From Rhea pennata (lineage: Eukaryota > Chordata > Aves > Rheiformes > Rheidae): a DNA stretch of 64,000 nucleotides. The stretch's first letter is position 1. The number at the start of each line of letters is the position of its first letter. Under the pieces are notes generated by a model. It ran no database searches. It was not told where the DNA came from and saw only the letters and a program-made list of their open reading frames with translations. Positions 37,701-48,538 of this stretch are shown here, piece after piece. A program made the position numbers and the translations under genes. The stretch covers positions 20,670,412 through 20,734,411 of the forward strand of contig NC_084675.1 of the NCBI RefSeq assembly GCF_028389875.1. Direction: 5' to 3'.

Positions 37701-40700
37701 AACATACAGCACATGGTTAATAAGTTATGTTGTGTGATTATGGTTATTTTTTCTTTTTTTTTAATTAATGGATGCTATGAAAGTCATGGTGGAATTGCCT
37801 CTTTCTAAGAGAAAAGAAAGTTTTATGGAGTTATATATTCATTTGCTTCATTCTTACTAAAAAGAGGAGAATATTAATAATATGCTTGGCCTGTAGATTT
37901 TCTTTTTGTCAATGCTGACTTAATTGTAAAGGAGAGAGAGAAATGTGGCATAAATCCCTTTGGACTCAACTAAGTATCTTTACATTAACAAATTTGTTTG
38001 CTAAGTAGCCGTAACCCCAAGAAAGCAGGAGGCATCCTATTTGCAGAAAGCCAGAAAGGAGAAGACTGAGACACTCTGTTTGGTTTTCTATTAATATTTA
38101 GAGTGTAACGATACTTCTTTTTGGCTGTGTTACTTAGAACTGCCCGTCAAGGTCAGGATCTTCTTAGATGCTTCCTTACAGCAACAGATATAAGCTCCCT
38201 TTTAGAAAGTTTAGAAGACAAGATATATTTTCAAAGAGTAGCTGAAGTGTCTGGTGCTCACTAGAAATTTAGTTCATTTTAGAGTTTCACCAAATTAATT
38301 CTAAAAATAACTTTTAACCCCCAAAGCCAGCACCTGCTTGGCCAGACTAACCTCTTAAGGACTGCATCGCTTCACACAAATAATTTGGTTGCATTATCTG
38401 AAACAAGAACATGTTCTCCAATAACTCGAGTGTTTTACATGCATTTTTTCCCCTCTGTTCCGTGGTTTCCATAAAGCTGGTAGAACAGAAGACTCAACTG
38501 AATCTAATGTTCCTCTTCTACCAGCCCATCAGAGCCTTTCATCCCCACAACTGCATTAAACGAATGTTTTCCTGAAATGTCTCCATAGCACCCGCAGCAT
38601 CCAAACATGATGGTGAGCGATGAGTCTGGAGAGCACTGGCGTGGCGGAGGGCTTGCCATTGAATACCTGGAGCCCCAAAACTGCTGGAAAATCAGCTTCG
38701 AGGGACTGCTCAGGTACTGCAGCACTCTGTAATTTCATTTATCTATGTTTAAGCTTAGCAGTCTAACTTAGACTTTAGACCATGGCTTTTGAACACTACC
38801 TGGAAATACATTTAACCAACATGAAGCAAAAGCTATAACGGAAGGGTCACCGCCGGTAATTCCCGCATCCAGGGTGGGGTTGTGACTGTGTTATTATTTA
38901 CCTTAGTTCATAGCAGCTTCGTTCTTCTGCAGTCTCTCCTGTTGTATCCATTCCCAAACACGTAAGATGCTTTTTGCTATTGGTTTAGGAATGATGCAAA
39001 ATTACGGTGCTTTGCCTTACAGAAAAGGACCCTATCGGCAGCAGTGGAGCGAAGAGGAAGGTGAACTTGTACCAGTTAAATTCTTCCTCCAGTAAGAGCA
39101 TTTTCACTTTGCTCTGGGGTGTGTAGTAAGTTCCTAGTTAAAGATTTGGTTCATTTGTGGATTATATAGACAAAATCAAACTTGCAGCATAATCAGGACC
39201 TCAGTGTTTGTTATTTAGTTGTCACAACTGAGACCTCAATTTCTGACGTCTTTTTGGGGAAGGAAGCTGCTTTAAAAGGATTTTAGAGATTCTTTAAGAA
39301 AATGCTGTGGTCTCAGAATACAGTGATGCCGCTTTCTGGCCCGTTTCCTACATTTCATCTATTAGGAGTAGAAATAAAGGCCAAGTAATAAACAAGTAAT
39401 AGCTTAGGAATGATTCTAGTGTATGTTTGTGCAACTCCGAGTAGACTACCCAAGAGAAAGCAGAGCTGCTTTGGCTCGTGACGCTGCCCGTCCGGCTTCC
39501 CTTTCTAAGCAGCCTGCAGACCCTCGCTGTGCTGGTATGCTGGCGTTGTTGCCGTTCTCTAATTCCTTTTGACTGATTTCTTGAAAACTGATAACATACT
39601 AAAAAATGACAAAAATCACGAGTTCCCAAGAGTTATAAAATATGGAGGTTGCCGTTGTAAATGTAACAAGTGCATGACTTGGCCTGGTACAAACTGGAAG
39701 CTGATGGCTTTTATTTTTGCCCATCTTTTGCTAGCTGGGAGAACTTCACAGAAGTCTTTAACTTTAGCGTCGACAGTCACCCCCGCACACTTGCAAGTGC
39801 TCTGGCTGAGGAACCATGGAGCATCGAGTTCTTCCGAAGGGTCAAAAAGTGAGAGGCAACATTAAACTCTGCTGGGGGTAATAGTAATTTTTCTACAGAC
39901 CTCTTCAGGATCTGTCCTGTATTGTTACAGGTGATTTTAGAAGATGCATTTAATTAAAGTAAGCAAATAAAGGACAAGGCTCCCTTCAGGTTTCTCCTGG
40001 GCTTGGTCACCAGAACACTCTTGGTGACTTCTAAGGAGGCTCCTGCACATGGATGGTTCCTGCCACATGGGTTGAGGGATGTCCCCACTCCAAGGCCACC
40101 GTCTTGGGCCATAAAACCTTAAGGACTAGGGATATTTAATTTTCAATCTCTTTTCCTTGTTTAGCAACCTGACTTAGGCTTAATCTGCAAAAAATGTGTG
40201 CATTAGATAGGGTGTTGTCTTTACTGATATATGCTGACTTCTAAGCAGTAACTGTTGGGTATTATTTCATTTCTGTAAAACAGAGGGCATTTTTATAGTC
40301 TTATATAGTTTTATATTTGCTGTTCTTTTATTCCTAGGTGTCTCATAGGCATTAAGTAGCAATAACTTGGAAATTTAAAGTGTGTTTGATAATCTGTAGA
40401 CTCTGATATAGCTCTGCAATCTTTGCTTCATTTGGGGCTTTCAGTCCATCAGACTGGCGCTGGGGACAGTATGAGTAGGAGCCTTGTTGATTTTGCCTGC
40501 ATTGATTAACTTTTTCCTTTCCTCCAGACAGAGGGAGCACTTCCGTCATGAGCAGTGGGGCCAGTCAGATGGAGAAATTGAAATAGGAAATCATGAGAAA
40601 ACAAAACTTTCCCTCAAAGGTGTTCGGAGCCACTCTTACGGTAACAAGATTAGAAACTATTCGCTCACCTGGCAAACTACGTAGTGTGACTGTGGCTGAC

Positions 40701-43700
40701 AGTGATAGGAGAGTGGGTTCATGATGGAGAGAATTCACTCCATTTGTGCCTCATGAGCTGCTGCAAAGGTACTGATGCACTTGCTGCTGTTAAAATATTT
40801 TGTGACATTTTCCTAATTTTGGCAAACATATAAACCTGTCATCAGTCTGATTTGACGAGCTACTCTGCTTCCCTTTCCATTAGGCCTTGAACTAATGGAA
40901 AAAGAGGAACAGTCCTTCTTATTCAGGTCTATCTTATTTCTTTCTGCTATTAAAAACTGTTGTTTGGGACATGTATTTGCTTAAAACATTATCAGCTACG
41001 AGATAATTTCTTTAGCAAGTTAATGTCTGTTACCATTATTTTACATTGACCAGCAGTGGTGAACTTCAAATTTGATGATTTTGTTCTGTTCTTTTGCAGG
41101 TATCCGGAACTGGTCTGAGATTTACCGTTATGTCATGATTTTGGCACGCTTTGAGGTAGGTATTAACATGCCATCACACAACTTCACCGTGAAATTGCGA
41201 GTATGTCTAAACTTGTCGCTGCTTCTTGAACATCCAGAAATGGTGCAGTGGGGGGAACCACAGGGTGCAGTCAGAAGTGCTCACTGGTGCCATCGTTAGT
41301 GCACATAAATGTTGGAAGCAATTTGCAAGAGCAGAGCCGTATGAATAATAACTGAGATTTTGCTACATGGGTTGAACCAAAAAATAATTTTGGTTAACTT
41401 AAAACCACTTATTTTGACATTTCTAGAAAAATTAGATCAGCAGCTTTACAGGACACATTCTCGGCTGCTGCCAGAGCTCGACGGAGTCGATGCAGTGCTG
41501 ATTCCTGGTAGATGGAAATCAAAAACGCCTGACAGCAGCCTAAGCCCTCACAATGGCAGTCTGCAAATATTTCTGCCTGTCCTCTGCTTTAATTCTCTTG
41601 CTTTGCTGTGGTGGCTGTGCTGGAGCAGCCTCTGCTCTGCGGCTGCTGTGAGCACGTAGCCTGGGGACACCCTGAATCCTGGCCAGCACACAACCTGACA
41701 GATGCTTAGGAAAAAGCATGAGGAAGTCTAAACTGTCTATTAAAGGCAGCATTTCAGGAGTTAAGGCGGAATAAAAATTCTTTCCCAGATATATGTGGGT
41801 CAGCATAAAACCACGCCTCGGAAAATCCCGTGTATGTGCAGGTGCAGGAGCTGCTGTGATTTCACGTATGCGGGCGGTATGTCGTTTAATGAGACAGTGC
41901 TTGTGCCCTGCGATGTGTATCGTCAGATAGAAACCTCTCCCCTTTCTTCGTAGCTACTTAGGACTCAGCAGGACTGCTGCTGTCTCCCTCCCTCCTAATT
42001 AAAGCTATTTAAATGTTTGTTAAGGAGGAATTTAGGTTAATCCTCACACCCTGAGGGTCTGTACACGTATAATGTCACAACGTAGACTTACGTTTGCCTC
42101 AGAGCAGCTCAAGTGGAATAAGAAGGCATTCAGGCTTAAGGGTAGAGGAGTAATGAATAAAAGCATGGGATTCCAGTTGCTTCTTATTTAACATTTTTCC
42201 TGTATGCTGCTCTCGGACATCATATAATATAGGTTGTAAGAGCGCTCTGGTCAAAGCAGGGCTGACTTTGATGAGGTTGCTCAGGCCTTTTCCAGCCGTT
42301 TTGAACATGACTAGCTGAAGTCTCTGCATTTATTAGTTCCCTTCTCCTCTTACATATGCTTGTTGTGGTCTTTCTGTTGTCCTTAATGTCCTTAATTTTT
42401 ACTTAATGAGCCTGGTTTATGTTCTTGGACCCTTATTTACAGCCGGGCCTTCATGGAAGATGTATTAAAAGAGGATTTAAAAGTAAAAATTAGTAAGAGG
42501 CTCTATAACCTGAGTTGTACCCAGGGTCCTCTTGGTGAGGTCAGCATAGGACCAGCAGCATTAGTCTGCACACGTTAGACTTAGTTTTTTCTCCATCACT
42601 CTCTTACAGGACGGGACTGCCGTACATTTAACAGTTATTAATATGCCAGCAACCACAACTAAGTAAGTCTGCACTGCTGTTTGCATACATCTTAAAGATG
42701 CCAGCAGTTGCTGTGCAGGACCAGTGTGCATGCGTTCTTGCCTAGACGTGCACAGCCCGGTTTCTGTGCGCACCCCTCTTTCTCATGCTCTCCCCTCCCT
42801 CTGCCTGGTTTTCCAGTTGCAGTTAGTCACAGGGGCAGCTTTTACCTTCAATTACTGCATTTACATGCAATTACTTTTTAGCTGATGCAGCTGCATGGCT
42901 TCGTGTTTATATGATTTAGGGGTACAAATTGGGCACTTCTGGCTGTTTCAGAATATGTCTCTTTCCATAGTGCAGCAAGCAAGATAAGACTCAGGCATGT
43001 TAGCGTGGCTGCAGCTCCAATCTCAGTGTGACACTGTTTAATGCCTGAGGGTTTCTCTGCAGAGCGCTCCCCGGTCTGGTGGGAGCATGCTTTATTTTTG
43101 CCTTTTGAAACATGCATGTGAGAAGCTGGAAACAGACATTAAAGACTGAAATCAGCAGTCTCATAGAGCCCCATATCTAAAATCAGAAGATTGCAAAGCA
43201 CATTCAGATGGCTGCCAGCCTAATTCCATGTTTTGGTGGAAAAGCTGAACCCAGAGAGTCCCCCAGGGACACAGCTACTCAGTCGTCTTGTAGACTTCAA
43301 GGGAAGTTTCCTTTGCTGATGTGCCAGTCCCTTCTGCCCCCTTCACAATCCTCCTTCGCGGAAACCTCGCCCCCTCTCCTGCGTGCATGGCTTCCCCTGC
43401 CTGGAGCTCACAACACCCCACAAGACCATTTCTACTTACTCCCGCCACCGGCCAGGGCTGAAACCCGTGCTTGACTTTCAGTCCCGCTGGAAGACCAACA
43501 TGCTGCTCCATCTGAATTTTGGTCGAACTTTTGCTGTGCTCCGTTTCTCTCCCCTTCAGCCTCACTGTAGGCTACGTCTTTTTCCCCGACGGGAGGAAGG
43601 CCGGGATTGAGTGGTCCAATGCCTCGCTGGCCCAGATGGCAGACGACGGGGTTATCGAAGATGAATACAGAGTCAGTTTTACTGCCGGTAAGTTAAAGGT

Positions 43701-45233
43701 AACCTGCTTACGTCTGCCATCGGCTCTTTGGCATGCAGTTGGTTTCTGTGGATTGGAGGAAAGACAGTTTAGTGAAATTAAGAAAGGCATGCTCATGCAT
43801 TTTGTTATAAGTAAGGGTTGTAATTGTAATTTTGTTGGTGTTCATTTCACCTGTCTCTCTTATATCCCAGCTATTAAATTCTTCCATCTTTGTGTCGTTT
43901 CTCTCTTTTCCATCCTCCCATGCAATTCTTGAAACAAATTCAGAAGGCTAAATGCATCGTCTTAGGCTCTGGAAGACTGTGCTTAACTTCAGCCATGTGT
44001 GTCTGTCATCAGGGAAACCATTTGTGCATTAAGTACAAGGGCACGGGTTGTTTGTCGCAGGATCTGGCCATAGGCAGCTCTGTCGGAGGGAGGGTGGTAA
44101 CTCTTGCTTACGTTAATCCAGATAAATGATGTGATTTTTGCTTTTTAGGGGTCAAAATGCATGTTAGGAGATCGAGCTGCCCCCTTTGAAAACACTGATT
44201 GATAAAAGAAGTTTCAATTTAATTTACAAAGCAGACAGGAAAACCATTGCTCTTTAGAAAAGTGTAAGAAGGGAACCATATGTAAAAATAGTAGATCTCG
44301 TGTATTTGGGGGATTAAATAGTGTTGAAAGTCGGAGTCATTCTTCCCTTTTTTCTCTTAACGAAGGTGGCAAGTGCTTTGATGTTTCTGCCACGCTCGAT
44401 AAGCAAGCTTGCCCTGTGGTGTACAACGGCCTTAGCGGGAGCGGAGTGTTTCACGAGTGCATTGCCGATTTCCAACTGAACGGGTTAACGCCAGGCTGGG
44501 GCTTGGTGGAGTTTTATTACAGGTAAAATAATGGCAAAAAAAGAGGTAGATAAGCTCCACAGATATGAGAAATATAAATGCACAAGTTGTTAGTTTTTAT
44601 TTGATTTAATATTATTCATTTTGTGTTCAAGATGTTAATTAAGTTAACAAAGGTAGTATGTATTATTTGAAAAAGAACGATTGTGCAAGAAGCACTTTGT
44701 ACATGCAAACCAAGCACGGGCTCTTGTTCAGTTGTTTGTTATTTATGGACTCTCCTTAGGCGGTTGGGAGCTCGTGCACGGTCCATTTTGGAGAGCGTTT
44801 TATTTAGGCAATCTGTTGCATTACGCAGAGAACGAGTCCTCAGGAGGGAACCGCTTAGGACGTGAAATCTGTTCACACAAATATTTGTCAGACTAGAATG
44901 CAGAACAGAAAAATATTGAGAAGATCGATATGGGAATGCCTTTTCTACTGGAAGGGATTACGGTGACAAAATATGTGCTTCTTGGTGAATTGCCAAGTCT
45001 CCCATCAACATGATTATCACAGTCTTTTACGGGAGCCTTTTTTATCTTGAATCTTTCCTGAAAAAGAAGAAAAAGGAAAATTTGGTTGTTTATTTGTCAT
45101 TTGCTTTTTAAAAGGTGGGTGCCTGGTCCCCCCCACCTCGCAGTGGGATGCTAACTTGGTGTCCGTCCGTCCTTGCAGAGATGAAGCTGCCCGGCCGGTT
45201 CCTCACTTGTGGCTGGGCTCGGGAGCCGAATGA
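34504..45233 (+). CDS. Uncharacterised 400-aa protein resembling the N-terminal non-kinase region of animal 'putative phosphoenolpyruvate synthase' proteins (11 exons)
   Basis: Eleven exons join without a phase error: 34504-34701, 37304-37438, 38589-38713, 39023-39091, 39735-39848, 40528-40640, 41100-41155, 42610-42662, 43560-43687, 44366-44522, 45179-45233. The protein has an Ala/Leu-rich hydrophobic start (residues 1-20) and a second short hydrophobic patch (about 29-41). A beta-rich domain follows, with WKISFEGLLR at about 144-153, HEQWGQSDGEI at 221-231 and GVRSHSYGIRNW at 245-256; GWGLVEFYYR ends near 383. These blocks recall, from memory, the region ahead of the ATP-binding domain in arthropod 'putative phosphoenolpyruvate synthase' and bacterial proteins with a GxRDHSWG motif. 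Sequons at N80, N179, N185 and N308 suggest a lumenal or secreted fate. The stop comes 17 codons into the last exon and no kinase domain follows. Start choice: the first ATG after the repeat leader; the frame is open upstream, so it is not certain. Function unknown. Confidence 0.8.
34785..35232 (+). repeat. 73-77 bp C-rich minisatellite, six units
   Basis: Units start at the repeated ACCATGATCC at 34785, 34862, 34935, 35008, 35084 and 35157. Two variants alternate (GATCCCCCCCAC-type, 76-77 bp; GATCCCGCTGCC-type, 73 bp), so units 1-2 resemble units 4-5, giving a higher-order period near 223 bp. It lies in intron 1 of the 400-aa gene. Confidence 0.92.
35233..35715 (+). repeat. Degenerate C-rich continuation of the minisatellite
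   Basis: Imperfect CCCCAGGGACCC/CATCCC words of about 20-25 bp continue the composition and vocabulary of the preceding array without a fixed period. The strand bias is strong: C-rich on plus, G-rich on minus. Confidence 0.75.
35716..37303 (+). other. Remainder of intron 1 of the 400-aa gene
   Basis: Ordinary intron sequence after the C-rich array. No repeat family or exon recognised. Confidence 0.55.
37304..37438 (+). CDS. Exon 2 (residues 67-111)
   Basis: The acceptor is CTTCTCCCTAG and the donor GAA|GTAAGC; 45 codons, phase 0 at both ends. It contains DSVYFTGF and CEMWLFLRV, the first recognisable family block. Confidence 0.88.
38589..38713 (+). CDS. Exon 3 (residues 112-152 plus split R153)
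   Basis: The acceptor is TCTCCATAG and the donor CAG|GTACTG. It encodes HPQHPNMMVSDES, GGLAIEYLEPQNCW and KISFEGLLR, strongly matching the family pattern G-hydrophobic-ECLEP...WRISFNGLLR as I remember it. Confidence 0.88.
39023..39091 (+). CDS. Exon 4 (residues 153-175 plus split H176)
   Basis: A short 69-base exon with acceptor GCCTTACAG and donor CCA|GTAAGA. It encodes KGPYRQQWSEEEGELVPVKF. The acidic EEEGE run precedes a strand leading into exon 5. Confidence 0.85.
39735..39848 (+). CDS. Exon 5 (residues 176-213 plus split K214)
   Basis: The acceptor is TTTGCTAG and the donor AA|GTGAGA. It encodes WENFTEVFNFSVD, then HPRTLASALAEEPW and EFFRRVK. Two N-glycosylation sequons (N179, N185) lie together here. 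Confidence 0.87.
40528..40640 (+). CDS. Exon 6 (residues 214-251 plus split G252), first half of the signature motif
   Basis: The acceptor is CCTCCAG and the donor ACG|GTAACA. It encodes REHFRHEQWGQSDGEIEI and LSLKGVRSHSY, so the signature GxRxHSxG is split across the exon 6/7 junction. Confidence 0.88.
41100..41155 (+). CDS. Exon 7 (residues 252-270)
   Basis: A 56-base exon with acceptor TTTTGCAG and donor GAG|GTAGGT. It encodes IRNWSEIYRYVMILARFE. IRNW completes the signature motif. Confidence 0.86.
42610..42662 (+). CDS. Exon 8 (residues 271-287 plus split N288)
   Basis: A 53-base exon with acceptor CTCTTACAG and donor AA|GTAAGT. It encodes DGTAVHLTVINMPATT. DGT following RFE at the end of exon 7 fits a beta hairpin of the family. 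Confidence 0.84.
43560..43687 (+). CDS. Exon 9 (residues 288-330 plus split G331)
   Basis: The acceptor is CCCCTTCAG and the donor CCG|GTAAGT. It encodes LTVGYVFFPDGRKAGIEW, a sequon (N308-A-S) and EYRVSFTAG, matching the GYV..DG...FxFxAG arrangement of the family. Confidence 0.87.
44366..44522 (+). CDS. Exon 10 (residues 331-382 plus split R383)
   Basis: The acceptor is TTAACGAAG, with a weaker pyrimidine tract (TTTTTTCTCTT) just upstream; the donor is CAG|GTAAAA. It encodes GKCFDVSATLDKQACPVV, HECIADFQLNG and PGWGLVEFYYR, the C-terminal end of the recognised domain. Confidence 0.85.
45179..45233 (+). CDS. Exon 11 and stop codon (residues 383-400)
   Basis: The acceptor is GTCCTTGCAG. The phase joins AG|A to give Arg383, then DEAARPVPHLWLGSGAE and TGA at 45231-45233. 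The tail is short, and in larger relatives this is where the linker to the ATP-binding domain would begin. Confidence 0.72.
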
Positions 45234-45783
45234 GCCGCTGCATCCGCGATCGGCCGACTGCACCGGCCCCAGCACTTCAGACTCCCTCGGCAGCAGCCGG
45301 GCGCCGGGGTGGATTTTCGGGAAAAGGCCGCTTCTCGCAGCAGCACGTTTAGCAGGTAGCAGGACTTGCTGTGACCTTTTCTAATGGCTTTGGGAATTCA
45401 GGTATGTAGTTGAGCTTATCCCAGCGATGTTAGCAGGCAGCAGCTTTCCGACTATTTTATTCCCTGCAAAATGCACAGTTTGGAGAGTGGAGCTCCTTGT
45501 CACAGGATCTTGTGGAGGCCAAGAGGATAAACAGATCTGGAAAGAAATTAGATAAATTTTCAGACGTGCTGCTGCTAACTGTGCTTGTCTGGAGGCAATT
45601 TAAAGGCAATCTCCGAACAGCTGATTGCAGGAAGTGTGCACAAGAAGGGATCACTCTCCGCTCTGTCTGCTGGCACTTTTCTTAAGGTATCAACTGCTCC
45701 CCAAGGTGAAGACTAGGAAACTGGGTTACATGGATCTCTGACCCAATTTAGCAGTTCCTTGGTTCTTTCAGGTTTGTTTTTGG

Positions 45784-45789
45784 AATAAA
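45784..45789 (+). terminator. Candidate poly(A) signal of the 400-aa gene
   Basis: AATAAA lies 550 bases after the stop codon, the first consensus hexamer downstream, followed by GT-containing sequence. Use is inferred. Confidence 0.35.
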
Positions 45790-46434
45790 AGTTCCATCTT
45801 TGTGAACTCTCCGGTAGTTACAGTCATTAAAAAATGGGCATAATCTCCTATAACTGTGTAAGAGGTTGAATTAGGAGAAGTAAGAGAAAGCACATCTGAA
45901 TGAAGTGTCCTCTAACACAGAGGCCAACAAAGTCAGTGACACAAGCACATTTTTCCTCTTGTCTGCAGAGAAGCCAGGGTCCAGTAGCCCAGATTAGAAG
46001 ATGGTCTGAATTTCTCCTCATTCACTTAAAATCAGATGCCATACTTACCACAACATCCCTCATAGTCCCTGGTAGTAGCTGGCCCACAGTAACTTCAGTC
46101 AATTCTGCTTAGGCTGCCGCTGAGAAAGTTTTTGCAACTTATATAGCGACATTATATGCAATAGCAATGTTATATGTGGAAGTCCCTATGTGTCTAGTGC
46201 TTGAATGCAGAAACACTGAGCCTGCACCTGCAACGGCGGCCGCTGCACGTTCGGACTGGGACGCGTCGTTACACAGAGGGCTCGGGGCGGATCGGAGCGT
46301 CGCGGGCTCCCGGAGGGGTACAGCCCACCCGGCCCGTCGTTCCTCACGGCTGCGGTGTCCCGGTGTGCGAGCGGGAGCGTCGGACGGAGCAGAATAATTT
46401 CCTCCCAGAGGGCTGCGAAGGAGTTCCCTGGTTT

Positions 46435-46523
46435 GATGTCCGAGGCTGGTAGGACGTCAGAGGCTTGGTGTGATGCGAGGGGCTGGTATGATGCCAGAGG
46501 CTGGTAGGACGTAGCAGGCTGGT
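46435..46523 (+). repeat. Degenerate ~19 bp tandem repeat, about five units
   Basis: Units of the form GATGYCAGAGGCTGGTAG (GAYGTCNGAGGCTGGTRK) follow one another directly after a CpG-rich patch at 46225-46430. Confidence 0.75.
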
Positions 46524-48518
46524 GTTACCAGAAGTGTGTTCTGGACCTGTGCATGAGGACAGAGACATTTTTCCTCCTTTATATTGCTGAGCGCTTTGAT
46601 TTCCTTCCATTTCTTTCACTGCAATCGCCTGTCACTGAGCAATACTCAAAGCCAGTTGTGCCAAACCAGTGGAATAAATTGCCATTTTCTAATTATTAAC
46701 ATCGTGTTATGACTCGCAACGGCTTTTCCCTGGGGATAGGTGCGTGCTGGCCGACAGACACCTGACCTGGGGGCGGAAAGGTGTCACGGGGACCGCCGCA
46801 AGCCCGAGCTCCCCGTTCAGCGGCTCTCGGGACAGGCATTAAATAAAATGGCCCTGTGCTGCCTGTAACGCAGCGGGGCTGCTTGGAGGGCGGCCCGTGG
46901 CCACCTTCACCCGGGGGAAGGCGTTGGCCTGGCGCTTTGGAGTTCAGCCTGGCTTCTCCTATAAATCCTTCTACAGTTACAGCGGTGTTCAGAAACACAT
47001 TCCTGGGAGTCTTGCACAAATTTAAAGATGTCTTAAATCTGTCTGTGCACTGGAAGTCCCAGTGCACCGAAACAGGGAGCTTTTAAATTATTCAAGACAA
47101 TGGTACTTTGACAGATACGAAGGCCTTATGCCTCTTTTTACACGTAAGAAATCAGTCAAATTGGTAATTTTAGAAAGGCTACAATAATAACAGTGCTATA
47201 CATCACAGTTTGTTCCTACTAAATATATGGCTTGTTTTACTATGATTTCAGGAATATCTGTGGCATTTTTGTCATCTCTCTAGGCCCTTTTTGCATTTTT
47301 CTCAGTGGCTAAAATACTAGCGTTTGGAAGAAGAAAATATACAGACACAATCAAGCGTAGCCACAAAGACAAAATATGTTAGCGGTGGCTTTGGGGGTTT
47401 GAACTCAGGTCAGAGAATGTAGAAAATGAGAGAAAAAAAATGGCTAGTTAATTATACTTTGGAGCGATAGTTTGAGAAGTTGCTGTAAAAACTCCCTTTC
47501 CAGGTCAAAAACTAAAACCCCACCAGTGAGGTACTAGCCTGACTGGTTCTGATGGCAGAAGGTGGGTTATAACTGGGAATACTGGAGTGCCAACGGCAGG
47601 TCTCTCCCCTAAATTTTAAGCTCTGAAGTCCTGCAGCGCAGGAGGCTGAAGCGGGTGCCGTGGCCGTCCTTCACCCTTTGGGCTCTTGGCTTGTTTCTTT
47701 TTGGTACCAGTAGACGGAGAATTAGAGCACTCCTGAGTTCAGTTTGGAAAAGTTCACATACGGTACAGAAAACGATTAATAAAGTTTTGAGCTGGCAGGT
47801 TTATTTGCCAGGTAATGAACTACTGGGAAGGTAGTTTGAAGGACTGAGAAATCAACTGTCAGGGCTTTTCTCCCTGGATTTCAAATTAGTTTATAGTGAG
47901 CTCGTGTCCAGGACACATGGAAGAACTTATTTAATTTAAAATAAATCTACCAAGCCCCACGCTTTGACCATGTGAAGTGGTTCTTCTCTCGCGGCTCCTT
48001 CCTCGGTGGAAAAAATCCGTCTTGGGAAATGTTTCTGCAGCCCAAAAGCATTAATTTTGAGCAAAAAGCAGTAAATGGAGGAAAGCCCTGGCCAGAAGTG
48101 AAATGTAGCGTATGATGTGCTCTCGTCTGGCACGAAGGGAGGTGGCCGGAGGCTCGGGATGAGCTGCTCTCGAGCATCTGGGTTTCGCACATCTGGGAGG
48201 AACTGAACACCTGTAATTCCTGTTGCTGTCAATGGGCCAGGGCCTGACCTGGCGAAATACTCGCACAAAATGCTTGCATGTCCCCCAGGAGCTCACATGC
48301 ATGCTAAATGTCGAGATCCAGGTACTTGTAAAGAGGTCATTGAAAGGCTGTCAGCCCCAAACTAAGCATTTCACATCAATCTATCCTTGGCTACTGAGGT
48401 CTAATACGATAAATACTTTACCAAGCTTATTTATTCTCCTTCCTTTTTGCAATCTTTCAAGTATGCATAGCGTTGATATAAAGGACATTCACACTGACAC
48501 TGTATTTCATTGGCAGAA

Positions 48519-48538
48519 AGAAAGAAAGAAAGAAAAAA
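48519..48538. repeat. (AAAG)n microsatellite
   Basis: Four to five GAAA/AAAG units inside AT-rich intergenic DNA. Confidence 0.8.

Larger units (their letters stand above)
37439..45178 (+). other. Introns 2-10 of the 400-aa gene (with intervening exons)
   Basis: Introns range from 309 bp (38714-39022) to 1454 bp (41156-42609). None contains a recognised mobile element, RNA gene or nested gene. Confidence 0.6.

Noticed and set aside
45179-45384. Alternative 67-residue frame starting at an ATG in the last exon
   Set aside because: It uses a different frame from the spliced product. The phase of exon 10 (AG|A) selects the frame that gives RDEAARPVPH and a stop at 45233.
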